DNA from: Arthrobacter_H rhombi
GTDB taxonomy: Bacteria; Actinomycetota; Actinomycetes; Actinomycetales; Micrococcaceae
Direction of reading: 5' to 3'
Length of the DNA stretch: 64,000 bases
Assembly: GCF_039526245.1 (NCBI RefSeq)
Contig: NZ_BAAAIV010000004.1
Location: 310,001 to 374,000, forward strand
The stretch's first letter is position 1. Every line of letters starts with the position of its first letter. A program made the translations under genes and the position numbers. Positions 27,512-35,512 of the stretch are shown here, piece by piece. Under the pieces are notes generated by a model that was given only the letters and a program-made list of their open reading frames with translations, was not told where the DNA came from and made no database searches.

Positions 27512-27724
27512 TCACGCGGTCTCCGATGCCCCGTCCACGCGGGCGGTTTTCAGGTAGTCCTCGACTGCCGTTTCCGGCACCCGGTAGGAGCGGCCGAAAC
27601 GCACTGCCGGAAGATCGCCGGCGTGCACCAAACGGTACACGGTCATTTTCGAGACACGCATCATATCGGCGACCTCGGCCACCGTCATGAAGCGCGAGTT
27701 CGAAAAGTTCTTAGCGTCGGCCAT
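27512..27724 (-). CDS. BldC/MerR-type helix-turn-helix DNA-binding protein
   Basis: A 70-residue protein that is essentially one winged helix-turn-helix domain: FMTVAEVADMMRVSKMTVYR is the helix-turn-helix and RFGRSYRVPETAVEDYL the wing and last helix. It matches BldC-like (excisionase-fold) regulators of actinobacteria, one of which controls development in Streptomyces by head-to-tail binding on DNA. The ATG at 27724 has AGGAGA eight bases upstream; the longer upstream frame is not needed. Targets unknown. Confidence 0.88.
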   Translation of the reverse strand: MADAKNFSNSRFMTVAEVADMMRVSKMTVYRLVHAGDLPAVRFGRSYRVPETAVEDYLKTARVDGASETA

Positions 27725-27859
27725 CGACAATTTCTCCTGAACTGGCTGAAAGGAATACCCCAGCGAGGTACCACGCGGATCGAATCGCGCGCAATACCGT
27801 CTAGCACCCACCCTAGTGGCTGGTGGGACGATTGTGAAACTCTTGCCGTCAATCACCCG

Positions 27860-28945
27860 TCATCGTGACTCCATGCGGGTCCGGACCGCTTCGGCCAGGT
27901 GGTCCAGTGCCGTCTCCGTTGCTTCCCACCCCATGCACGCGTCGGTCACCGACTGCCCGGGCACCAGCGCGGCCCCCGGCACGATCTTCTGGGCGCCGGG
28001 TACCAGGAAGCTCTCGGCCATGACCCCGACCAGCCGGTCCTGCCCCGCGGCAATGCTGGCGGCCAGCTCGTCGAGGACCACTGCCTGGCGCTCGTGCGAC
28101 TTGCCGGAATTGGCATGGCTCGCGTCCACGACGAGGTGCGGGTTCACGCCGGAAGCAGCTGCAGCATCGGCGGAAGCGGCGATATCCGCGTCGGAGTAGT
28201 TCGGCCCGGTGGCCCCGCCCCGCAGCACCAGGTGCACGTCCGGATTGCCGTCGGTCCGCACCATGCTGGCCCGCCCTTCGGGATCCATGCCCAGGAACGC
28301 CTGCCCGGAGGCCGCCGCGGCGCAGGCGTCGAGGGCAACCTGCAGGCCACCATCGGTCCCGTTCTTGAACCCGACGGGCATCGACAACCCCGAGACCAAC
28401 TGGCGGTGGATCTGGCTTTCGGCGGTCCGGGCGCCGATGGCTCCCCAGGACACCAGGTCGCCCAGGTACTGCGGGGTGACCGGTTCGAGGAATTCGGTGG
28501 CCGTGGGCAATCCCAGGGCGGTGACGTCGAGCAGGAAGCGACGGGCGGTGCGCAGGCCGGTGTCCATGTCGTGGCTGCCGTCCAGGCCCGGGTCGTTGAC
28601 CAGGCCCTTCCAGCCCAGCGTGGTCCGCGGCTTCTCGAAGTAGGTGCGCATCACCACCAGCAGCTCGCCGCGATGGCGGGCGGCGACGCGCGCCAGGGAG
28701 CGGGCGTATTCCAATCCGGTCACCGGATCGTGGATGGAACAGGGGCCGACGATGACCAGCAGGCGTTCATCCAGCCCGTCCAGGACGGCGCGGATTTCCT
28801 CCCGCGCCCGGGCCACGGTGTATTGGGCCTGCGGGCCCGCGGGAAGGTCGGCGCCCAGCTCGGCGGGCGTGGGCAGCGGCGAGTACCCGACAATGCGTTC
28901 GTCGGTGTTCGGGGCGATGGAGGTTTCGTGGCCGGTGGTGGTCAT
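27860..28945 (-). CDS. 3-deoxy-7-phosphoheptulonate synthase, class I (AroF/G/H type)
   Basis: A 361-residue enzyme condensing phosphoenolpyruvate and erythrose 4-phosphate, the first step of the shikimate pathway. LLVIVGPCSIHDP, RTYFEKPRTTLGWKG, GARTAESQIHRQL, PVGFKNGTDG and DASHANSGK are class I DAHP synthase motifs holding metal and phosphate ligands. GAAAGG precedes the ATG. Upstream lies an aromatic leader peptide and attenuator-like structure, implying regulation by aromatic amino acid supply in addition to any feedback inhibition. Confidence 0.95.
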   Translation of the reverse strand: MTTTGHETSIAPNTDERIVGYSPLPTPAELGADLPAGPQAQYTVARAREEIRAVLDGLDERLLVIVGPCSIHDPVTGLEYARSLARVAARHRGELLVVMRTYFEKPRTTLGWKGLVNDPGLDGSHDMDTGLRTARRFLLDVTALGLPTATEFLEPVTPQYLGDLVSWGAIGARTAESQIHRQLVSGLSMPVGFKNGTDGGLQVALDACAAAASGQAFLGMDPEGRASMVRTDGNPDVHLVLRGGATGPNYSDADIAASADAAAASGVNPHLVVDASHANSGKSHERQAVVLDELAASIAAGQDRLVGVMAESFLVPGAQKIVPGAALVPGQSVTDACMGWEATETALDHLAEAVRTRMESR

Positions 28946-29044
28946 CTGGGGGGCCTTTCGGTGGTGGCGTCGTGCCCTTCCACTGCGGCCCCGAGTGGTC
29001 TACCGGGGTGTGACCACACCGTCCAGGGCCGCCGTTTCAATGGC

Positions 29045-29073
29045 AAAGGGCCGGGAACTGGAGTTCCGGCCCT
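29045..29073 (-). terminator. Attenuator-type hairpin upstream of the DAHP synthase gene
   Basis: On the minus strand AGGGCCGGAACT pairs with AGTTCCCGGCCCT (one bulged C) around a short loop, followed by TTT. It lies 100 bases before the synthase start and 28 bases after the stop codon of the aromatic leader peptide, the usual place of an intrinsic attenuator. Confidence 0.65.
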
Positions 29074-29100
29074 GTCGACTCTGGAGGTGGGTATGCGCAA

Positions 29101-29160
29101 TCAGCGTGTCGCAGGCTCCTCCAGAGCCGACACAAAATACGCATACCAACGGGTTGTCAT
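29101..29160 (-). CDS. Aromatic leader peptide of the DAHP synthase gene
   Basis: A 19-codon ORF encoding MTTRWYAYFVSALEEPATR, with Trp-Tyr-Ala-Tyr-Phe in five consecutive codons. TAGGGT lies six bases before the ATG, so the transcript probably begins at the start codon. Downstream RNA can form two incompatible helices: 29140-29147 (Trp/Tyr/Ala codons) with 29090-29097, 8 bp; and 29118-29132 with 29073-29087, 15 bp including one G-U pair. The second helix abuts the terminator hairpin. This is the layout of ribosome-mediated attenuation by low aromatic aminoacyl-tRNA. The exact antitermination logic is not resolved. Confidence 0.75.
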   Translation of the reverse strand: MTTRWYAYFVSALEEPATR

Positions 29161-29245
29161 GCCCCCACCCTAACGCTGCCCCGGACGCGGCCGCACGCCC
29201 GGTGGCGAATATGACGCGGCACGACGGCGGCGGGGCAGTCTGCGG

Positions 29246-29794
29246 CTACCGCAGGTGGCGGTATTCCCGGGAGAAGTGCACCAGGGGGTCATTGGCGGCC
29301 CGGGCGTCGTCACCGCTGCCCATCGCCAGGACCTCGCCGGCCACGACCAGATGCGTAGCCACCCGGTGCACCGCCGTCGTCCCCAGGTCGAACCAGGCGA
29401 TGGCCCCGTCGATGACGGCAGCGCCGGAGGCCGGGGATCGGCTGAACGGAATCTGCTGGAGCAGCCCGTAGACGGGGTTCCCGGGGCTGGCGAGCCAGTT
29501 GGCCGTGCCCTCGTGTTCTCCGGAGAGCAGCGACAGGGTCCAGGTGCCGGCTGCCTCGACCGCCTCGGCGATGCGCCCGTCGGCATACAGGCTCACGAGC
29601 ATGGTCGGCGGGTCGTAGGAGACGTCGAGGAATCCGGTCACCGTCGCCGCGATGTCCCGGCCGTGATGGCGGGTGGCGACCACTGCGGTGCCCGAGGCGA
29701 TGTCCCCGGCCAGCGTGCGGTAGGCGTCGATGTCGTCCTGGTCCACCGCTGCGGGATCGATCCGGTGGCCCGATAGTGGTTCTGGATTCTCCAT
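29246..29794 (-). CDS. Flavin reductase-like domain protein
   Basis: A 182-residue FMN-binding split-barrel protein. ASGTAVVATRHHGRDIAATVTGFLDVSYDPPTM is split over the usual strands with the DPP motif that contacts flavin, and VHFSREYRHLR closes the C terminus as in HpaC-like reductases. Such enzymes supply reduced FMN/FAD to two-component monooxygenases. No monooxygenase partner is adjacent, so its use here is unknown. It lies upstream of the aromatic leader peptide (gap 29161-29245) and downstream of gdhA. Confidence 0.8.
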   Translation of the reverse strand: MENPEPLSGHRIDPAAVDQDDIDAYRTLAGDIASGTAVVATRHHGRDIAATVTGFLDVSYDPPTMLVSLYADGRIAEAVEAAGTWTLSLLSGEHEGTANWLASPGNPVYGLLQQIPFSRSPASGAAVIDGAIAWFDLGTTAVHRVATHLVVAGEVLAMGSGDDARAANDPLVHFSREYRHLR

Positions 29795-29812
29795 GTCCCT
29801 ACTCTGGCAGAC

Positions 29813-29853
29813 ATCGAGGGCCACCCCGCAGCGTCGGCGGAGTGGCCCTCGAT
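29813..29853 (-). terminator. Hairpin terminator downstream of gdhA
   Basis: ATCGAGGGCCAC and GTGGCCCTCGAT form a perfect 12-bp stem with a 17-base loop, 27 bases beyond the gdhA stop and just before the flavin reductase gene. Confidence 0.75.
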
Positions 29854-29879
29854 CGTGGTGCCGTCTGTGGCGGTGATGC

Positions 29880-31220
29880 CTAGATGACGCCCAGGGCGAG
29901 CATCGCGTCGGCGACCTTGGTGAACGCGGCGATGTTGGCGCCGGCCACGTAGTTTCCGGGCTTGCCGTAGGCGTCGGCGGTGGTCGCACAGGTGGTGTGG
30001 ATGCCGACCATGATCTCCTCGAGGCGGCGTTCGGTGTGTCCGAAGCTCCACGAGTCGCGGCTGGCGTTCTGCTGCATCTCCAGGGCGGAGGTGGCCACGC
30101 CGCCGGCGTTGGCTGCCTTGCCCGGGCCGAACAGCACGCCGGCGTCCTGGAAGATCTGGCTGGCATCGGCGGTGCACGGCATGTTCGCGCCTTCGGCGAC
30201 GGCCACGATGCCGTACTCCACCAACCGCTTGGCGGCTTTGGCGTCGAGCTCGTTCTGCGTGGCGCTGGGCAGGGCGACGGTGGCGTCGACGTCCCAGACG
30301 CTGCCGGACTCGACATAGTCGACCTTGCTGCCGCGGCGGTCGACGTAGTCGCTGATGCGGCCTCGTTCGACCTCCTTGATCTCGCGCAGCAGGTCCACGT
30401 CGATCCCCGCCTCGTCGACGATGTATCCGCCGGAGTCCGACGCCGCAACGACCTTCGCGCCGAGCGTCTGGGCCTTGGCGATCGCGTTGATGGCCACGTT
30501 GCCCGAACCGGAGACGACCACCCGCTGGCCGTCGAAGCTGGCCCCCCGGGTCTTGAGCATTTCCTGGGCGAAGAGCACCGCGCCATAGCCGGTGGCCTCC
30601 GGGCGCAGCAGCGATCCGCCCCAGCCCATGCCCTTGCCGGTCAGCACACCGGATTCGTAGCGGTTGGTGATGCGCTTGTACTGGCCAAAGAGGTAGCCGA
30701 TCTCGCGGCCGCCGACGCCGATGTCACCGGCCGGAACGTCGGTGTATTCGCCGATGTGGCGGTACAGCTCGGTCATGAACGACTGGCAGAAGCGCATGAC
30801 CTCGGCGTCGGACTTGCCGCGCGGATCGAAGTCGGACCCGCCCTTGCCGCCGCCGATCGGCATGCCGGTCAACGCGTTCTTGAAGACCTGTTCGAAGCCC
30901 AGGAACTTCACGATGCCCAGGTACACCGACGGGTGGAAACGCAGCCCGCCCTTGTACGGGCCGAGCGCGGAGTTGAACTCCACGCGGAAACCGCGGTTGA
31001 TCTGGGTCTTGCCGGCGTCATCGACCCACGGGACACGGAAGATGATCTGGCGTTCCGGTTCGCACATGCGCTGCAGGATGGCCGCGTCGGCGTATTCGGG
31101 GTGCTTGCCAATGACGACGTCGAGGCTCTCGAAGACCTCGGTCACGGCCTGGTGGAATTCGGATTCCCCCTGGTTGCGGTGGAAAACGTCCTCGCGGATA
31201 TCGAGCAGATGCTGATCCAA
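29880..31220 (-). CDS. gdhA: NADP-specific glutamate dehydrogenase
   Basis: A 446-residue enzyme forming glutamate from 2-oxoglutarate and ammonia. Key motifs: FNSALGPYKGGLRFHP and PIGGGKGGSDFDP with the catalytic lysines, PAGDIGVGGREIGYLFG with the catalytic Asp, TGKGMGWGGSLLRPEATGYG, and VVSGSGNVAINA for NADP. The TTG at 31220 gives the standard family length and is preceded by AAAGGAG six bases upstream, so it is preferred over an upstream in-frame ATG at 31367 that would add an unrelated N terminus. Confidence 0.95.
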   Translation of the reverse strand: MDQHLLDIREDVFHRNQGESEFHQAVTEVFESLDVVIGKHPEYADAAILQRMCEPERQIIFRVPWVDDAGKTQINRGFRVEFNSALGPYKGGLRFHPSVYLGIVKFLGFEQVFKNALTGMPIGGGKGGSDFDPRGKSDAEVMRFCQSFMTELYRHIGEYTDVPAGDIGVGGREIGYLFGQYKRITNRYESGVLTGKGMGWGGSLLRPEATGYGAVLFAQEMLKTRGASFDGQRVVVSGSGNVAINAIAKAQTLGAKVVAASDSGGYIVDEAGIDVDLLREIKEVERGRISDYVDRRGSKVDYVESGSVWDVDATVALPSATQNELDAKAAKRLVEYGIVAVAEGANMPCTADASQIFQDAGVLFGPGKAANAGGVATSALEMQQNASRDSWSFGHTERRLEEIMVGIHTTCATTADAYGKPGNYVAGANIAAFTKVADAMLALGVI

Positions 31221-31375
31221 GCGGTACTCCTTTGAACTTGAGGTGGGCGCGACGGCACCCATCGGGTGAGCGTCGGCGCTCCGGTAAGTACGATTGCACG
31301 CCGCCGCCCGCTGGACCCAACCGGTCGTAAAGATCCCCGGGGCCGTCCGTAACGTGGCCCCGGTCACCCGCAGCC

Positions 31376-31987
31376 CTAGCGGCGGCGCCCGAACTTGGGC
31401 TTCTGGAGCCTTTCCAGCAGGTCCTGCGCGCGTCCGGTCACCTGTTCCACGGTGCGCCCGACCGTCCGGCCGAGCTGCTGCGGGGCGTTCCCGGCCCCCG
31501 GAATCCCGGGCGATTCCCGGCCATCCGCCCCGGCTCTGACGGTGGCCGCCGGCTCCTGTTGCGCCTGCTGGGCTGCGCGGTACGACGCCGCTGCCTCCAA
31601 GGCACGTGCCGTCGCGTCCGCCGAGGTCTCCGGGGCAGACGCGGCCGGAACCAGGGTGTTGCCGATCGGCGGTGCCGTCTTGTACCCTGCGCGGCCGGAC
31701 TCCGTCGGGGTGTGGTCCTGGGCGTCATGCCGGGGGAATCCCGAGAGCCAGGTCGCCGCGGGGTGCAGGGCCCCGGGCTCCACGGCGTAGATCCTCCGTT
31801 GCCCATCGGCCCGCATCCGCAAGACGCCTGCCTCGCGCAGGACCTTCAGGTGCTTGGAGACGGTCGGCTGGGATACCTCGAGGGCCTGGACCAGGTCGCC
31901 CACCGAGTTCTCGCCCTCCCGCAGCGCGTCGAGGATGCGGCGCCGGGTGGGATCTGCCAGGACGGAAAAGACATCGTCGGAAGTCAT
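31376..31987 (-). CDS. ArsR-family transcriptional regulator with long Ala/Pro-rich tail
   Basis: A 203-residue protein. Residues 1-~85 are a typical ArsR winged helix (VFSVLADPTRRRILDALREG, then VGDLVQALEVSQPTVSKHLK and a wing with RMRADGQRRIYAVEP); no metal-binding Cys cluster is visible. The following ~115 residues are rich in Ala, Gln, Pro and Gly and end in a basic run KPKFGRRR, far longer than ordinary ArsR proteins. TAGGGT is six bases before the ATG. It lies just downstream of acuC; its targets are unknown. Confidence 0.8.
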   Translation of the reverse strand: MTSDDVFSVLADPTRRRILDALREGENSVGDLVQALEVSQPTVSKHLKVLREAGVLRMRADGQRRIYAVEPGALHPAATWLSGFPRHDAQDHTPTESGRAGYKTAPPIGNTLVPAASAPETSADATARALEAAASYRAAQQAQQEPAATVRAGADGRESPGIPGAGNAPQQLGRTVGRTVEQVTGRAQDLLERLQKPKFGRRR

Positions 31988-32042
31988 TTCATCACCCTAT
32001 CTGCATATATCGTCCGGGGCATCGCCCCACGCGGTGACCTGC

Positions 32043-33245
32043 TCAGTCGAACCAGGGGTCCAGCCCGTAGAACGGGAAGATCTCCTTGCGGGTGGCCATG
32101 ATCGTGCGGTCCACGGCGTCGGCGGGGTCATATCCGACTTCCCACGAGCGCCACCACAGATCCACGCCGTCGTTCATCAGCCGTGGCCCCTGCGCCCCGT
32201 AGCGTTCCAGCACATATTCCAGCCAGGGGGTGGGGACTTCGGTGCGCAACGGGACCGGCTGCCCGCCGGCGATGGCCACGAGGTGGCTCCAGGCGCGCGG
32301 GACCACGTCGATGAGGTTGTACCCGCCACCGCCGGTGGCTATCCAGCGGCCCTGGCAATGCTTCTGGGCCAGGTCGGAGATGTCCAGGGCGTTTTGGCGT
32401 TGCCCGTCGACGCTCAGTCGCAGGTTGCTCAGGTCATCGCCGCGATGCCCGTCGCAACCGTGTTGGCTGACGATGACCTCGGGGCCAAATGCCGCCACCA
32501 GTTGGGGGACGACGGCATGGAAGGCCCGCAGCCAACCGGCATCACCGGTTCCCGCGGGCAAGGCGACATTGACCGCGCCGCCCAGGGCCTCGGGGCCCCC
32601 GGCCTCGTTGGCGAAACCGGTTCCCGGGAACAACGACATGCCGGATTCGTGCAGGGAGATGGTCAGCACCCGCGGATCGTCCCAGAAGATCGACTGGGTG
32701 CCGTCGCCATGGTGGGCGTCCACGTCGATGTAGACCACCCGCTGGGTGCCACCATCGAGCAACCGCTGGATCGCCAGGGCCGCGTCGTTGTAGATGCAGA
32801 ATCCGCTGGCCCTGCCCCGGGCAGCATGGTGCATGCCTCCGGCGAAGTTGACCACGTGCAGTGAGCGTTCGGCCAGGATCGATTCGGCCCCCTGGATCGA
32901 TCCCCCGGCCAGCCGGGCGCTGGCGATGTGGATGTCGGCAAACGCCGGATCGTCTTCCGTTCCCAGGCCCCGCTGCTCATTGACCTCGCCCGGGTGCTCA
33001 CCCGCGTGGCGCACTGCCGCAATGTAGTCCCGGTCGTGGACGGCGGCCAATTCGTCGTCGGTGGCGACCCGGGGCGGGAGCAGTGAGATGTTCCGGCGTT
33101 CGAGGATCCCCAGCCCCTCGATCATCCGCATGGTCAGGTCCAGACGCGAGGGGTGCATCGGGTGGCTGTCGCTAAAGCGGTACGACATCAGGTCCTCGCT
33201 CCAGAGGACCTCGGTGGGTGGTGACGGCGGTGTACTCATGCTCAC
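32043..33245 (-). CDS. Acetoin utilisation protein AcuC (class I-type histone deacetylase fold)
   Basis: A 400-residue zinc-dependent deacetylase. GGMHHAARGRASGFCIYND holds the catalytic His pair, YIDVDAHHGDG the zinc-binding Asp and His, and SQHGCDGHRGDDL the second Asp; ATGGGGYN is also conserved. AcuC in Bacillus deacetylates acetyl-CoA synthetase; an acs gene lies ~25 kb away in this window, so a similar role is possible. TAGCCT six bases before GTG 33245 supports that start; ATG 33239 is an alternative. Confidence 0.9.
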   Translation of the reverse strand: MSMSTPPSPPTEVLWSEDLMSYRFSDSHPMHPSRLDLTMRMIEGLGILERRNISLLPPRVATDDELAAVHDRDYIAAVRHAGEHPGEVNEQRGLGTEDDPAFADIHIASARLAGGSIQGAESILAERSLHVVNFAGGMHHAARGRASGFCIYNDAALAIQRLLDGGTQRVVYIDVDAHHGDGTQSIFWDDPRVLTISLHESGMSLFPGTGFANEAGGPEALGGAVNVALPAGTGDAGWLRAFHAVVPQLVAAFGPEVIVSQHGCDGHRGDDLSNLRLSVDGQRQNALDISDLAQKHCQGRWIATGGGGYNLIDVVPRAWSHLVAIAGGQPVPLRTEVPTPWLEYVLERYGAQGPRLMNDGVDLWWRSWEVGYDPADAVDRTIMATRKEIFPFYGLDPWFD

Positions 33246-33390
33246 CGGCTCAGGCTACGCGATCCGGCCGCCGGAGCTGTGATCGGCGTCGCTTCGGCGT
33301 TTGCCCACGGCCCAGACGACGTCGGGTGCTTTACTGTGGACAGTGCCGGGAAACGCCCGGAATCCACAGTTCCCGGAGCCGCCGCAGACC

Positions 33391-34809
33391 ATGTCGTCCC
33401 CACCGCAACCCACGATGCTGACGTGGGCGAACGCCGTGCCGCGGTTCCTCCAGGGGTCCCGCGACTTCGTGGATGCCCTCGCCGCGACCTCACCGGCGCG
33501 TTTGGCCATCGTCGTCTTCGCGCTGGTCATTGCCCTGTTCACGACGATCCTGTCGCTGCCGGCAGCTTCCTCCAGCGGTGAATTCACCCCCTTGCACGAC
33601 GCCTTGTTCACCGCCACATCGGCCGTCTGCGTCACGGGCCTGACCGTGGTTTCCACGGCGACGCACTGGTCGCTCTTTGGCCAGGTCATCATCATCCTGG
33701 GCATCTTCATGGGCGGTTTGGGCATCCTGACGCTGGCCTCCGTGCTCTCCCTGGCCGTCAGCAAGCGGTTGGGTGTGCGCGGTAAGCTCCGCGCCCAGGA
33801 GGCGATGAACATCCAGAATGTGGGGCGACTCGGCGAAGTCGGCACGCTGCTGCGCATCGTCATCACCACCTCGGTGACGATCGAGGCCCTGCTGGCCCTG
33901 GCGCTGGCCCCCCGATTCATCGTCCTGGGCGAACCCCTCGGCCGGGCCATCTGGCACGGCATCTTCTACGCCGTATCGGCCTTCAACAGCGCCGGTTTCA
34001 CCCCACATTCCGACGGACTGGTCCCCTACGAGACCGACCTGTGGGTGCTGATCCCGTTGATGATCGGCGCCATCATCGGCTCCCTGGGCTTCCCGGTCCT
34101 GATGGTGCTCATCGTCTACCGGGGCAGCTACCGCAAATGGAACCTGCACACGAAGCTGACCATCGTCGTCTCCGGCATCCTGCTCTTCCTGGGCACCGTC
34201 GGTTGGGGGGCCATGGAGTGGAACAACCGCGAGACCATCGGAGGCATGGGCCTGTGGGACAAGCTCATCCACTCGTTCTTCGCCTCGGTGATGACGCGTT
34301 CGACGGGGTTCAACCTCGTCGACCAGAACCAGCTCGAGCCGTCGACCATGCTGCTGACCGATGCGCTCATGTTCGCCGGTGGCGGTTCGGCCTCGACCGC
34401 CGGTGGCATCAAGGTCACCACGATTGCCGTGATGTTCCTGGCGATCGTCGCCGAGGCCCGCGGCGATTCGGACATCCGTGCCTTCGGCCGGCGCATCCCG
34501 GAGAGCACCATGCGGGTGGCGATCTCCGTCGTCGTCCTCGGTGCCACCCTGGTCAGCGTCGCCACCGGCATGCTGTTGGGCATCAGCGGCCAGCCGCTGG
34601 ACCGCGTGCTCTTCGATTCGATCTCGGCCTTCGCCACCGTAGGCCTGAGCACCGGCCTGGCCGCCGAACTTCCCCCGGAGGGCAAGTACGTGCTCTCCGC
34701 GCTCATGTTCGCCGGCCGCGTGGGCACGATTACACTGGCGACGGCGTTGAGCCTGCGCCAGCGCAACCAGCTCTACCACTACCCCGAAGAGAGGCCGATC
34801 ATTGGCTGA
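33391..34809 (+). CDS. TrkH-family potassium uptake membrane protein
   Basis: A ~472-residue K+ channel subunit. Selectivity-filter-like loops are visible as TSAVCVTGLTVV, SAFNSAGFTPHS, TRSTGFNLVD and SAFATVGLSTGL, one per M1-P-M2 repeat, and about ten helices. It works with the TrkA gene that overlaps its 3' end. The start is uncertain: ATG 33391 and ATG 33415 are in frame without a strong ribosome-binding site, and GTG 33343 lies five bases after TACTGT, which would fit a leaderless transcript and add 16 residues. Confidence 0.9.
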   Translation: MSSPPQPTMLTWANAVPRFLQGSRDFVDALAATSPARLAIVVFALVIALFTTILSLPAASSSGEFTPLHDALFTATSAVCVTGLTVVSTATHWSLFGQVIIILGIFMGGLGILTLASVLSLAVSKRLGVRGKLRAQEAMNIQNVGRLGEVGTLLRIVITTSVTIEALLALALAPRFIVLGEPLGRAIWHGIFYAVSAFNSAGFTPHSDGLVPYETDLWVLIPLMIGAIIGSLGFPVLMVLIVYRGSYRKWNLHTKLTIVVSGILLFLGTVGWGAMEWNNRETIGGMGLWDKLIHSFFASVMTRSTGFNLVDQNQLEPSTMLLTDALMFAGGGSASTAGGIKVTTIAVMFLAIVAEARGDSDIRAFGRRIPESTMRVAISVVVLGATLVSVATGMLLGISGQPLDRVLFDSISAFATVGLSTGLAAELPPEGKYVLSALMFAGRVGTITLATALSLRQRNQLYHYPEERPIIG

Positions 34810-35473
34810 CAACAAATCTGACCACAACGCCCCCGTCCTGGTCATCGGGCTCGGACGTTTCGGCGCCGCCGTGGCAGAGCAGCTGGTCCGCCAGGGCCGC
34901 GAGGTCCTGGCGATCGAACGCAACCAGGAGCTCGTGCAGAAATGGGCGGGGACGCTGACCCATGTGGTGGAGGCCGATGCCACCAACGTCGATGCGCTGC
35001 GCCAGCTCGGCGCGCAGGACTTCACCTCGGCGGTCGTCGGCGTGGGCACCTCGATCGAGTCCTCCGTGCTGATCACCGTCAACCTGGTCGACCTCGGGGT
35101 GGAGCACCTCTGGGTCAAGGCGATCACCCCCTCGCACGGCAAGATCCTTTCCCGGATTGGCGCCAACCACGTGGTCTACCCCGAGGCGGACGCCGGCGTC
35201 CGCGCCGCCCACCTGGTCGGTGGCCGCATGCTGGACTTCATCGAATTCGACGACGGGTTCGCCATCGTGAAGATGTACCCGCCGAAGGAGACCCAGGGGT
35301 TCACCCTGGGCGAATCGCAGGTCAGGTCCAAGTACGGCGTGACGATCGTGGGCGTGAAATCACCCGGCGAGGACTTCACCTACGCACAGCCCGACACCAA
35401 GGTCACCCGGCGCGACGTGCTGATCGTTTCCGGGCACGTGGACCTGCTCGAACGGTTCGCCGCCCGCCCCTGA
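34802..35473 (+). CDS. TrkA-type potassium uptake regulatory subunit
   Basis: A 223-residue cytoplasmic subunit with a RCK N domain (VLVIGLGRFGAAVAEQLVRQG, then LAIERN) and a RCK C domain (about 140-220). It gates the TrkH-type channel in response to nucleotides. The TTG start at 34802 overlaps the trkH stop by eight bases and follows GAGAGG, so it is coupled to the channel gene. Confidence 0.92.
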   Translation: MADNKSDHNAPVLVIGLGRFGAAVAEQLVRQGREVLAIERNQELVQKWAGTLTHVVEADATNVDALRQLGAQDFTSAVVGVGTSIESSVLITVNLVDLGVEHLWVKAITPSHGKILSRIGANHVVYPEADAGVRAAHLVGGRMLDFIEFDDGFAIVKMYPPKETQGFTLGESQVRSKYGVTIVGVKSPGEDFTYAQPDTKVTRRDVLIVSGHVDLLERFAARP

Positions 35474-35495
35474 CCGGACCGGCGGCGCCTGGGTG

Positions 35496-35510
35496 CGGGG
35501 TGCAGCCCCG
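35496..35510. terminator. Weak hairpin between convergent trkA and proC
   Basis: CGGGG and CCCCG form a 5-bp stem with a 5-base loop in the 39 bases between the two convergent genes. It is short and may be chance, but its place is right for a shared terminator. Confidence 0.3.
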
Positions 35511-35512
35511 GC

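Noticed and set aside
27829..27845. TTGTGA half-site resembling a Rex operator
   Set aside because: The second half (TCACAA) is missing; one half-site is expected by chance.
33490..35166. 558-residue minus-strand open frame opposite trkH/trkA
   Set aside because: Antisense shadow, with no domain and no promoter or ribosome-binding site.
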